A stretch of DNA of 29,295 bases from assembly GCA_902476875.1 (NCBI GenBank), contig CABSFC010000024.1:1-29295 (forward strand), read 5' to 3'. Of the stretch, positions 14,865 to 22,275 are shown piece by piece. Both the position numbers and the translations under genes were made by a program. This DNA is from an uncultured Oscillibacter sp. Its GTDB lineage: Bacteria > Bacillota > Clostridia > Oscillospirales > Oscillospiraceae. How positions within the stretch are numbered: position 1 is the stretch's first letter; each line of letters opens with the position of its first letter. The notes under the pieces were generated by a model, which searched no databases, was not told the origin of the DNA, and saw only the letters and a list, made by a program, of their open reading frames with translations.

Positions 14865-14948
14865 ATGTTGAACAGCATTCTCACCGCCATCCGCGCCGTG
14901 CTTTCCGAACTGGCCGCACAGATCTTCCGCCGCGTCTGCCGGACGTGA
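14865..14948 (+). CDS. possible 27-aa peptide
   Basis: An ATG-to-TGA ORF encoding a 27-residue amphipathic peptide that begins MLNSILTAIRAV and ends RRVCRT. Its base composition matches the downstream amidoligase gene. There is no clear Shine-Dalgarno, so translation is uncertain. It might be a peptide substrate or leader for the downstream amidoligase cassette, or chance. Confidence 0.3.
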   Translation: MLNSILTAIRAVLSELAAQIFRRVCRT

Positions 14949-14965
14949 GAACTGACACTGAACAG

Positions 14966-15089
14966 AAAGGAGCCAATCACTAAGGATCAGCAGAATTTCC
15001 CTGGCAATGATCTTTTAGGCATTGCCCTGGCCGCGCTGGCTGCTATGGTCTGCGTGGCAATCGACTATCTTACAAAGGAGAATGGATAA
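14966..15089 (+). pseudogene. 35-aa single-helix ORF lacking a start codon
   Basis: A good AAAGGAG (14966-14972) is followed 9 nt later by AAG (14982) where a start codon is expected. The frame then runs DQQNFPGNDLLGIALAALAA, one hydrophobic helix and a charged end to TAA at 15087-15089. No ATG, GTG or TTG occurs in frame until 15045. One base change (ATG to AAG) would explain it. It ends 3 bp before the amidoligase start, so it looks like a small membrane peptide gene that was translationally linked to it. Confidence 0.4.
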
Positions 15090-15092
15090 TCA

Positions 15093-16205
15093 ATGGAAGA
15101 AATGTTTGTATGCTCTGTCTGCGGACAGCTCCACCCGCTGCGGGAGCGGACGGATATGGACGATCAGGAGCTTTGTGAACGCTGCCTGTCGGAAGAAACG
15201 CTGGTATGTCATATCTGCGGAGAACGCATCTGGCGGGATGATAACCAGGGTGATGGCAATACACCCCTCTGCCAGCGCTGTTATGACCGCTACTACACCA
15301 ACTGCGTCCGCTGCGGCGCGCTGCTTCCAATCGAGGACGCCTGCTATGCTGCGGATGACCCGGATCAGGAGGAGCCTCTTTGCCGCAGCTGCCATTCCCG
15401 TTTCGTAAACGGCGCAGGCATCCAGAGCTACTACTACAAGCCGGAGCCGATCTTTTACGGCACTGGCGCCCGGTATATGGGCGTAGAGCTGGAGATCGAC
15501 TGCGGCGGCGAACTTCCGGAGAATGCCGAAGAACTCATGCGCATTGCCAATCAGAACGAACCGCATCTCTACTGCAAGCACGACGGCTCACTGGACGATG
15601 GTTTTGAACTCGTCACCCACCCCATGACGCTGGAATACCACAAGACGCTGATGCCGTGGCCGGACGTGCTGAATAGGGCCATAGAACTGGGTTACAGCTC
15701 CCACAAAGCCCAGACCTGTGGACTGCATGTCCATGTGAACCGCAGCGCTTTCGGGGCCACAGAACCGCAGCAGGACGCCTGTATCGCCCGTATTCTCTAC
15801 CTCTTTGAAAAGCATTGGGAGGAGCTTTTGAAATTCTCCCGCCGTACGCCCCGACAACTCAAACAATGGGCGGCCCGGTATGGGTACAAGGAACAGCCCA
15901 TGGAAATTCTGGATCATGCGAAAAAGGGCTACCACGGCGGACGCTATACCTGCGTGAATCTCACAAACGCGGACACCATTGAGTTTCGGATGTTCCGTGG
16001 AACCCTGAAATACAATACACTGATCGCCACATTGCAGCTCGTTGACCGGATCTGCGATGTGGCGCTTTATTTATCTGACGAGGAATGCAAGGCGCTGTCC
16101 TGGACCACGTTTGCTTCCGGCTGTCAGGCCCCGGAGCTGGTGCAGTATCTGAAAGAGCGGCGGCTGTATGTCAACGAGCCTGTGGCGGCGGAAGCGGAGG
16201 TGTGA
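15093..16205 (+). CDS. zinc-ribbon amidoligase (Amidoligase_2 family)
   Basis: A 370-residue protein. The N-terminal 100 residues hold three CxxC-x17/22-CxxC zinc modules: Cys7/10-28/31, Cys39/42-60/63 and Cys71/74-97/100. From about residue 125 comes a glutamine-synthetase-fold amidoligase (COOH-NH2 ligase) domain: GVELEID (130-136, metal-binding Glu132/134), KHDGSL (162-167), FELVTHP (171-177), CGLHVHVNR (209-217) and EFRMFRGT (297-304). Known relatives are predicted to form amide bonds using ATP on peptides, proteins or small metabolites. AAAGGAG lies 12 nt upstream of the ATG, a longish spacing. The next gene, 1 bp downstream, is a class II glutamine amidotransferase, which could supply ammonia. 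The zinc modules may bind the target protein or peptide. Substrate unknown. Confidence 0.9.
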   Translation: MEEMFVCSVCGQLHPLRERTDMDDQELCERCLSEETLVCHICGERIWRDDNQGDGNTPLCQRCYDRYYTNCVRCGALLPIEDACYAADDPDQEEPLCRSCHSRFVNGAGIQSYYYKPEPIFYGTGARYMGVELEIDCGGELPENAEELMRIANQNEPHLYCKHDGSLDDGFELVTHPMTLEYHKTLMPWPDVLNRAIELGYSSHKAQTCGLHVHVNRSAFGATEPQQDACIARILYLFEKHWEELLKFSRRTPRQLKQWAARYGYKEQPMEILDHAKKGYHGGRYTCVNLTNADTIEFRMFRGTLKYNTLIATLQLVDRICDVALYLSDEECKALSWTTFASGCQAPELVQYLKERRLYVNEPVAAEAEV

Positions 16206-16206
16206 C

Positions 16207-17142
16207 ATGTGCTGCTTATTTGGCTTGATCGACTATCGCGGCACACTGACAGCCAGACAGAAAAACCGCATTCTCTCCATTATGGCAGCGACTTGCGAGG
16301 CCAGAGGCACGGACGCCACCGGGATCGCCTACAACAGCCATGGCAGGCTCCGCATATATAAACGCCCCATTCCGGGCCACTGGATGCGTTTTAACGTGCC
16401 TGGGGACGCGCGGGCCATCATGGGGCATACCCGTATGATGACACAGGGCAGCGCGGAGAAAAACTACAACAATCACCCTTTTCACGGTTCCGGGAAGAAC
16501 GGCCCGTTTGCGTTGGCCCATAACGGCGTGATCTACAACGATGATGTCCTCCGCCGCACACACTTGCTTCCAAAGACCAATATCGAAACAGACAGCTTCA
16601 TCGGCGTCCAGCTGATCGAGCAAATGAAAACCCTCAGCTTTGACAGCCTGCGGTATATGGCTGAACAGCTGAGGGGGTCTTTTACATTTACGGTCCTGGA
16701 CGCAAACGATGATCTGTATGTTATCAAAGGCGACAATCCCATGTGTCTGTATCACTTTCCCGTGCTGGGGCTGTATCTCTATGCTTCCACAGAGACGATT
16801 TTGAAGCAGGCGCTGTATCAGATGCGCTTACCGTCAAAGAAGCCCGTGCCCATTCCCATGGACTGCGGCGATATCCTGAAAATCGACAGCGGCGGGAAGC
16901 TCATGTGGAGCCATTTCAACGATTCCAACCTGTTCTTCCAGTGGTACGCTCCCGCGCATGCCCGGACATGCGCGGACAGCTGCCGGAAAAAGCCGCTTTC
17001 CGTCGCGGACAGTACTTATTTCGGCGCGTTGAAGGATGTGGCGCTGGCGTTCGGATATGCGCCGGAGGACATCGACAAGCTGGCGGGCCAGGGCTTTACG
17101 CCGGAGGAGATTGAGGAATTTCTATATTGCGGGGAAGTATAG
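16207..17142 (+). CDS. class II glutamine amidotransferase (Ntn hydrolase)
   Basis: A 311-residue stand-alone GATase class II protein. ATG 16207 yields Met-Cys-Cys-Leu-Phe-Gly, so Met removal would expose the catalytic N-terminal Cys; a longer frame from 16168 would bury it. GGAGG is 6 nt upstream. Visible family motifs are RGTDATGIAY, GHTR (73-76, Arg76 for the glutamine carboxylate) and AHNGV (His105-Asn106-Gly107, oxyanion hole). There is no synthetase, phosphoribosyltransferase or isomerase partner domain as in AsnB, PurF or GlmS. It sits 1 bp after the amidoligase stop, so they are co-transcribed and likely form one glutamine-dependent amidation system. It could also act as a glutamine or gamma-glutamyl amidase. 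Confidence 0.9.
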   Translation: MCCLFGLIDYRGTLTARQKNRILSIMAATCEARGTDATGIAYNSHGRLRIYKRPIPGHWMRFNVPGDARAIMGHTRMMTQGSAEKNYNNHPFHGSGKNGPFALAHNGVIYNDDVLRRTHLLPKTNIETDSFIGVQLIEQMKTLSFDSLRYMAEQLRGSFTFTVLDANDDLYVIKGDNPMCLYHFPVLGLYLYASTETILKQALYQMRLPSKKPVPIPMDCGDILKIDSGGKLMWSHFNDSNLFFQWYAPAHARTCADSCRKKPLSVADSTYFGALKDVALAFGYAPEDIDKLAGQGFTPEEIEEFLYCGEV

Positions 17143-17155
17143 TGGCAGTTTGCAA

Positions 17156-17179
17156 AAATAGGTTGTATTTCTCCTATTT
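17156..17179. promoter_or_regulatory. operator palindrome of the Phd-Doc operon
   Basis: AAATAGG (17156-17162) and CCTATTT (17173-17179) form an inverted repeat with a 10-bp spacer that covers the -35 box at 17163-17168. Phd-type antitoxins repress their own operon through such palindromes. Confidence 0.6.
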
Positions 17180-17191
17180 CTCGCGTATAAT
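17163..17191 (+). promoter_or_regulatory. phd-doc promoter
   Basis: TTGTAT (17163-17168) and a perfect TATAAT (17186-17191) are 17 bp apart, about 22 bp before the antitoxin ATG. Confidence 0.75.
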
Positions 17192-17213
17192 AAGAGCATA
17201 GGAGGAATGTATC

Positions 17214-17456
17214 ATGAACATCAGTACAGACAGCATGGTTTCCATCACCGAAGCCAATCAGAACTTTTCCAAAGTCGCCCGTCTGGTTGACGAGACTGGC
17301 TCCGTCTTGATCCTCAAAAACAATGTCCCCCGCTATCTCGTCATTGACTTCCAGCAGGCCGAGCAGGAGCGTCAGATCCCGGACGAGGACGTTCGGGCCA
17401 TTTCTAAGCGCCTGATTGCAAAAAACCGGACGGCCTATGAGGAGCTTGCCAAATGA
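17214..17456 (+). CDS. phd: Phd/YefM-family antitoxin
   Basis: An 80-residue antitoxin. The N-terminal MVSITEANQNFSKVARLVDE and VLILKNNVPRYLVIDF segments are the Phd/YefM DNA-binding fold, and the charged C-terminal half (residues about 50-80) would wrap the toxin. ATG 17214 follows GGAGGA by 7 nt. Its stop overlaps the toxin start (ATGA), a usual coupling in phd-doc operons. It likely represses its own promoter through the palindrome at 17156-17179. Confidence 0.9.
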   Translation: MNISTDSMVSITEANQNFSKVARLVDETGSVLILKNNVPRYLVIDFQQAEQERQIPDEDVRAISKRLIAKNRTAYEELAK

Positions 17457-17830
17457 TCCGCCTGACAACCGCGCAGGTGATCCTGCTTCATCAAGACCTG
17501 ATCTCGGAGACAGGCGGCATGGACGGACTGCGGGACGAAGGACTTTTGGATTCCGCGCTCAATATGCCTTTCCAGACCTTTGACGGTCAGCCGCTGTACC
17601 CATCTGTCCAGCAGAAGGCTGCAAGACTTTGCCACTCTCTTGTGAAAAATCATCCGTTCATTGACGGCAACAAGCGGGTGGGGGTTCATGTCATGCTGGT
17701 GTTTCTGGCGGTCAACGGGATCGAACTCACGTATACCCAAGAAGAGTTGATCGACATGGGCCTGTCGCTGGCCGCTGGCGAGCTGACTTACGAAGCGGTC
17801 TTACAGTGGATCATGGAGCATCAGCAATAG
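17453..17830 (+). CDS. doc: Doc (Fic-fold) toxin
   Basis: A 125-residue death-on-curing toxin. The Fic/Doc loop HPFIDGNKR runs from His67 to Arg75, with catalytic His67, Asp71, Asn73 and Arg75 intact. Doc phosphorylates elongation factor Tu and stops translation. It overlaps the antitoxin gene by 4 bp. In this element it would stabilise the element against loss, or act in phage defence. The toxin looks functional from sequence. Confidence 0.92.
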   Translation: MIRLTTAQVILLHQDLISETGGMDGLRDEGLLDSALNMPFQTFDGQPLYPSVQQKAARLCHSLVKNHPFIDGNKRVGVHVMLVFLAVNGIELTYTQEELIDMGLSLAAGELTYEAVLQWIMEHQQ

Positions 17831-17846
17831 GCTATATTCTTTATGA

Positions 17847-17980
17847 GGGGATATCCTCTGCACAGCAATGAAACATCCCCACCTCCGGCTCCGGGCGATC
17901 CATGGGTCCCTGCCCACGCCTTGCCCGTCTTCCTCCGCCGGAGCTGGTGATTTTTCCTCGCTGACGCAGAGAATATCCCC
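17847..17980. repeat. long-range inverted repeat in a structured gap
   Basis: A 15-bp inverted repeat with one mismatch (17847-17861 with 17966-17980) encloses about 104 bp of GC-rich sequence, in which CTCCGGC and GCCGGAG form a nested inner stem. The block follows the doc stop and precedes a terminator. It could be a structured RNA or the remnant of a small insertion. No ORF is seen. Confidence 0.5.
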
Positions 17981-17999
17981 ACATATACGCAAAATAAAG

Positions 18000-18030
18000 G
18001 GAGATCAGCTAGTCGGCTGATCTCCTTTTT
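18000..18030. terminator. terminator between doc and the XRE gene
   Basis: A 10-bp stem (18000-18009 with 18016-18025), 6-nt loop, then five T (18026-18030). The minus-strand side is also A/T rich, and the XRE stop codon lies within the stem, so it serves the convergent genes. Confidence 0.85.
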
Positions 18031-18343
18031 CATTTATAGCCATGAGAAACGTTTTTAGAATGGACTCCGCATAGTGAAGCTCTCTCGGAGAGCATTTTTT
18101 TAGCATCTGGCTAATGCTTGCGCATTCCTCGTTGGGTTCTGTTCCGAACAAAATGTAGTCTGTGGACAGGTGCAGAACTTCCGCAATCCGGCAAAGCGTT
18201 GGGACAGACATACCTTTTACGCCCAACTCTATATCAGAGCAGAATTTGGGAGTTACATCCAGCAGTTCCGAAAGCTGCTCTCGAGTATATCCCAAAAACT
18301 CCCGCTGTTTGCGAATCCGCTTGCCGATCGCACCCCAATCCAT
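18005..18343 (-). CDS. XRE-family HTH regulator
   Basis: A 112-residue cytosolic DNA-binding protein. Residues about 5-65 form a Cro/C1-type HTH (IGKRIRKQREFLGYTREQLSELLDV, then CSDIELGVKGMSVPTLCRIAEVL). The C-terminal 45 residues are helical and may dimerise. ATG 18343 is preceded by GGAGGA with 6-nt spacing. It is divergent from the lipoprotein operon, so it may repress or activate that operon. The target operator is not seen. Confidence 0.88.
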   Translation of the reverse strand: MDWGAIGKRIRKQREFLGYTREQLSELLDVTPKFCSDIELGVKGMSVPTLCRIAEVLHLSTDYILFGTEPNEECASISQMLKKCSPRELHYAESILKTFLMAINEKGDQPTS

Positions 18344-18368
18344 TCCTATTCCTCCGTGTTTTTTATTT

Positions 18369-18397
18369 AGTCTACACGGCGAATCAATTTCTATAAA
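18369..18397 (-). promoter_or_regulatory. XRE gene promoter
   Basis: On the minus strand TTTATA (18392-18397) and TAGACT (18369-18374) are 17 bp apart. The leader to ATG 18343 is about 20 nt. Confidence 0.5.
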
Positions 18398-18410
18398 TGA
18401 ACTTTCAGGG

Positions 18411-18439
18411 TTTACAAATCAAAACTATTAGGGTATATT
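18411..18439 (+). promoter_or_regulatory. promoter for the lipoprotein operon
   Basis: TTTACA (18411-18416) and TATATT (18434-18439) are 17 bp apart, about 65 bp before the GTG start. It is 14 bp from the divergent XRE promoter, so one repressor could control both. Confidence 0.6.
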
Positions 18440-18504
18440 TGAGTTAAGCATCCAAATACGCTAAGGTTATGCTTTTAAACTTACATAAGGGAACGGGGAT
18501 AATC

Positions 18505-20046
18505 GTGAAACCAAAGAAAATCATCAGTTTGCTGTTGGTGCTTGTACTTACTTTGACTGCTTGCAGTTCTCGGACAGTCCCGGAAGATTCTTCTGACGCC
18601 TCTGATCCCACACAGGAAAACGCAAATCACATCTCTCATGTTTCTGCAACAGGAAGCACGGACTACACAACTTTTATTGATATGTGTATTCCAAATATCA
18701 TTTCTGTCCTCGGTGAAGACTATGGTGTTCGAATTGACGCCATCCTGATGAATTATATTATCGTCTATAAATTGGACGGCGATGATAACCGAGTCGAATT
18801 TGAGACTACCGCTATGTCTGATGATGCATTGTCTATTGATGAAGTAATAACAGATTCAGCTATTATTTCAGATACGATATCATTTTATGGAACGGTCGAC
18901 ATTACAGGTACAGGTCTTCTTTCCAGCATGGATATAGATGAAGCAATCAGTTGGTGCAAGGAAAACAATTATATTTACGAGTCCGGCTCTGGCGATAATG
19001 GATTGGAAACATGGACTTATTTGCGAATCAATTATAAAGGAATTGAAGTTTATTACGAATGGAAAGATGATTCTATACCAGTAGTCCGTGTAATCTCAAG
19101 TTCCTATGGGGCTCCCCCCACGGAGACGCTTGAAAATCAAACACCGGGGTATGACCCGGGTACAGGGGATTCCATCGAAGTTAGCCCTTATGATAATATG
19201 AGTAAGTTTGAATACATTACCATGGTTCATCAAAATGGCAGTCCCAGAAATGACGATATTCTTCGAGACATTTATCAATATATTGGGGTAGCAACTGGAA
19301 TTTCCGGTCAGGTAACGTGGACTTCTGGTATTGGTGATGGTCCAATGAAACTTCTCGTTAAGGTCGATTCATATAGTTTCTTCGCTAATAATTGGGCGAA
19401 TGATACATTCAATGAATTTTATGTTTCATGCGTCTCTGACTATCATCTTCCAATTCTGGAAGGCGATAAAATAGCAGTTTATGGGGAAATCTACGGACCC
19501 GATCAATATACTATAACCCAAAATGGTATCCAAAAAACAAAAGACTGTTATGGTATTACTGTTCGCCATTATGACATCAGCGGTCACGAGGGCGTTTTAG
19601 GTGGCGGGTATACTCGTACTGAACTCACTAAAGAAGAAAAAGCATATTGGTTTAATCATAATTACAAGCTTTATGGTTCAAGCGTCGATGACTCTACTAC
19701 GCAAAATGCAAAAGAAGTATATTTGACCGAAACCACGTTTAATAATCATCCTTATTCCATCATAAGCATCATGGAGTTCCCTGTTGATGGCTTTATTGTG
19801 CTAACTATAGCGTATGAATCTCCTGTGTTTGTAACCTACGATTACAGCCGCCCACTAACTGTTACGAGATGGCTCCGACTTTATTATGATGGGAAGATGA
19901 GCTTTGGCGAAGGAAAATTTTCTGACGGTGAAACTACTGGTGACTTCAATAACATGCCAGGAACTTCTAAAGATTATTCTTATGAGGGAAATATCCCTAA
20001 AGACTATATTGCTTATGGCTATAAGCGAGCCGACCTAATAACCTAA
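18505..20046 (+). CDS. secreted lipoprotein with OB-fold-like region
   Basis: A 513-residue lipoprotein. GTG 18505 gives a classic signal (VKPKKIISLLLVLVLTLTAC) with the lipobox cysteine at residue 20, so the mature protein is lipid-anchored outside the membrane. An acidic Ser/Asp/Glu linker follows. The remaining sequence has no family I can name; residues about 240-360 (YIGVATGISGQVTW, then LPILEGDKIAVYGEIYG) resemble an OB-fold binding domain. An earlier start at 18469 is possible but would precede the signal. AT-rich, unlike the chromosome. It is first in a run of three genes with the coiled-coil and MORN proteins. Confidence 0.78.
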   Translation: MKPKKIISLLLVLVLTLTACSSRTVPEDSSDASDPTQENANHISHVSATGSTDYTTFIDMCIPNIISVLGEDYGVRIDAILMNYIIVYKLDGDDNRVEFETTAMSDDALSIDEVITDSAIISDTISFYGTVDITGTGLLSSMDIDEAISWCKENNYIYESGSGDNGLETWTYLRINYKGIEVYYEWKDDSIPVVRVISSSYGAPPTETLENQTPGYDPGTGDSIEVSPYDNMSKFEYITMVHQNGSPRNDDILRDIYQYIGVATGISGQVTWTSGIGDGPMKLLVKVDSYSFFANNWANDTFNEFYVSCVSDYHLPILEGDKIAVYGEIYGPDQYTITQNGIQKTKDCYGITVRHYDISGHEGVLGGGYTRTELTKEEKAYWFNHNYKLYGSSVDDSTTQNAKEVYLTETTFNNHPYSIISIMEFPVDGFIVLTIAYESPVFVTYDYSRPLTVTRWLRLYYDGKMSFGEGKFSDGETTGDFNNMPGTSKDYSYEGNIPKDYIAYGYKRADLIT

Positions 20047-20083
20047 CATTATATTACGTTTTAGAAAGAGATAGGAGAACACC

Positions 20084-20872
20084 ATGGAAGAGAAAAAAGA
20101 ATTAATCATCAAACTGGAAAACTCCCTGGATGCAATCTATCAGATAAGCTCTAAACAGGAAGAAATTCAGGCAGCAGAAGATGAATTAGCTGCACTGGAT
20201 AAAAAAGTGAAGGACATGTCTACTTCACTATGGGATGCACTTGGTTTAATTCTTTTAATAATAGCGTTATTTTTACTCTTTAAAACCCTTTTAAAAAACT
20301 TTTTGGAGATTTTTCATATCGTCTACTGGTCTTTTCCCATTGCCATAATTATTGCAATTCTAAGCCTCATTATTGCATCGTGTATTATGTCACCACGTAT
20401 GACGCGACGGGAGCAAAATGCCGAAGCTTATCGAGAATCACAGACGGTTATCTTGCAAACCGATCTTGAAATGAAAAGACTTAGCATGGAGAAACTTGTT
20501 GACTCTAATGAAACTAAAACAATGCAACAGCTTATTCCTGCTGTCTATACAACGGTTGATGCTGTTGCATTTTTTATCACAGCATTAAAAAACCAGCGAG
20601 CGGATAGTTTGAAAGAAGCTATTAACCTATATGAAACGGAAAAACATAACCGTGAAATGCTAGACATGCAGCAGCAAGAGCTGGAAATGCTTGCCCAGAG
20701 CATTGAACTGGGCAAAGCCCAGCTTGATGCGCAACAGCAAATTCTGGAGAAAGAAAAGTCTATCGCTTGGAATCAATCTATGACAAATTGGCGGACAGCA
20801 AAAATCAGCAGACAGGTCCGTTTTTCTAATGCTGTTGGAATCATAAACACTGTTAAACACTGGAAAAAATAA
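20084..20872 (+). CDS. two-TM protein with long coiled coil
   Basis: A 262-residue protein of no recognised family. Residues 1-45 are a charged coiled coil, about 49-70 and 77-103 are two membrane helices, and about 105-235 form a long amphipathic coiled coil (many Glu/Gln/Leu heptads, for example LEMLAQSIELGKAQ), with a basic end. Both termini probably face the cytoplasm. ATG 20084 has AGGAGA 5 nt upstream. It lies 37 bp after the lipoprotein gene and 12 bp before the MORN protein gene, so the three form an operon and may assemble in the envelope. Confidence 0.8.
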   Translation: MEEKKELIIKLENSLDAIYQISSKQEEIQAAEDELAALDKKVKDMSTSLWDALGLILLIIALFLLFKTLLKNFLEIFHIVYWSFPIAIIIAILSLIIASCIMSPRMTRREQNAEAYRESQTVILQTDLEMKRLSMEKLVDSNETKTMQQLIPAVYTTVDAVAFFITALKNQRADSLKEAINLYETEKHNREMLDMQQQELEMLAQSIELGKAQLDAQQQILEKEKSIAWNQSMTNWRTAKISRQVRFSNAVGIINTVKHWKK

Positions 20873-20884
20873 TATTGGTAAGCT

Positions 20885-22111
20885 ATGATTATGAATGATT
20901 ATAATAACCAACCTCTCAGTTCTATGCAGAATACTACGCCAGAAACCAATACCAGCAGAAACAGCAACAAGTCTGGCGGTGGGTGCGGTGGCGCTCTCTT
21001 AAAATTATTTTTCTTTTTGATAGTAATTTCTCTAGTTTTCCGGGCTTGCAACGGAGATAGCAATAACAACAGCAACAGCAAAGTTGACGGGCCGCCAGAA
21101 GCAAGTCCCCCTTCATACGTTGAAAATCCCCCCACGTCGGATTTAACACCTGTTGAAGAGTCCCCTGTGCAGGATTCAGTTCCAACCGACACCGAAGAAT
21201 CAAATGCAGAAATGCCGGAATCAGAGCTTTCAGAAATGGCCCGCAATATTGAGCAGTTATATTTTCATGGAGCCTATACCGATCTCGGAACTGTCACAAT
21301 CCACGATTTCAAAGAGCGTGATGGGCTTTTAGAGCAGATGGCTTACTTTCTATCATCAGAAGATGCTCTTAACGGCGAAGTCCCTGTTGCAAAAGAGTCC
21401 AAGCTATTTGGAAATGATTATTGGTATATGACATCCAATTCTTCTGACTATTCTTATATTGGAGACATCAAAGATGGAAAACCTGACGGATTCGGGATGC
21501 TCTTATACATTTACAACGGGAATTATAATTATCAATTTAAGGGAGAACCCGGCATCTGCTATGTCGGAAACTTCAAAGATGGCATGTTTGATGGATATGG
21601 AGCAGCATTTGTTGTTGGCGATTCAGACATATCATCTGCTGTTTCAAGTGTAGCCTCAACAGGACTATTGTCGGAGGACGAAGGTGAACTCCTTGTCGAA
21701 TATCTCTTCAACTATGTCTTATATGAAGGTTATTTTAGAGAAAACAAGGTAAACGGAAAGGCTAACTATTTTTATTTCCCAACGTATCAAGAACAAATGA
21801 TTCCTTTCCATGAGCAGCCCATCGACGGTTATATTTGGGCGAATGCCTATCCATATGTGACAATGGGTGAATACGTAAACGGAGAACTCACCGGGGATGC
21901 TATGATTTACAAATTCAATCAGCTAGTATACGATGGTGAAGTCAAAAAGGACGAATATCATGGTACTGGAACGTCATATTATTATAACGGTCAGGTTGAA
22001 TATTCAGGTGATTGGAAAAATGGAATGCGGCACGGCAAAGGTGCCTATTACGATACCGATGGAACTTTAATTTATGACGGCAAATGGGAGAATGATGATT
22101 ACGCCCATTGA
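20885..22111 (+). CDS. membrane-anchored MORN-repeat protein
   Basis: A 408-residue protein. An Asn/Ser-rich cytoplasmic tail and GGGCGGAL stretch lead into one membrane helix (about residues 37-55), then an acidic Pro/Ser linker to about 115. The C-terminal half carries about seven MORN-type repeats (YIGDIKDGKPDGFGMLLY, YVGNFKDGMFDGYGAAF, YEGYFRENKVNGKANYF, and later YDGEVKKDEYHGTG and YSGDWKNGMRHGKG), which usually bind lipids or proteins. ATG 20885 has only a weak ribosome binding site, so coupling to the upstream gene is likely. The exported MORN domain fits a surface or envelope scaffold. Function unknown. Confidence 0.85.
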   Translation: MIMNDYNNQPLSSMQNTTPETNTSRNSNKSGGGCGGALLKLFFFLIVISLVFRACNGDSNNNSNSKVDGPPEASPPSYVENPPTSDLTPVEESPVQDSVPTDTEESNAEMPESELSEMARNIEQLYFHGAYTDLGTVTIHDFKERDGLLEQMAYFLSSEDALNGEVPVAKESKLFGNDYWYMTSNSSDYSYIGDIKDGKPDGFGMLLYIYNGNYNYQFKGEPGICYVGNFKDGMFDGYGAAFVVGDSDISSAVSSVASTGLLSEDEGELLVEYLFNYVLYEGYFRENKVNGKANYFYFPTYQEQMIPFHEQPIDGYIWANAYPYVTMGEYVNGELTGDAMIYKFNQLVYDGEVKKDEYHGTGTSYYYNGQVEYSGDWKNGMRHGKGAYYDTDGTLIYDGKWENDDYAH

Positions 22112-22128
22112 CTGAAACGCACATCAAT

Positions 22129-22150
22129 GCATGGTGACAAATTGGTGCCA
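22129..22150. repeat. tandem 11-bp repeat, candidate integrase arm sites (right)
   Basis: Two adjacent 11-bp units, at 22129-22139 and 22140-22150, match the left-end unit AAATGGTGCCA at 8 and 10 of 11 positions, in the same orientation and spacing. They lie about 126 bp inside attR. The 22112-22275 stretch otherwise is AT-rich and shows no gene. Confidence 0.6.
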
Positions 22151-22275
22151 TAACATATAAGGTCCTAATCAGCTCTATAAAGCCATATATCCGCAAAAGT
22201 CCTAAATCATTGAATATATCCCTCAAAAAAGCAACTTAAATCGAATTATAATACAAAATTCGCTATTTCTTGTCT

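Noticed and set aside
15022..15408. Overlapping plus-strand frame across the start of the amidoligase gene
   Set aside because: The amidoligase frame has regular CxxC zinc modules and conserved domain motifs; the alternative frame has no family and no good ribosome site.
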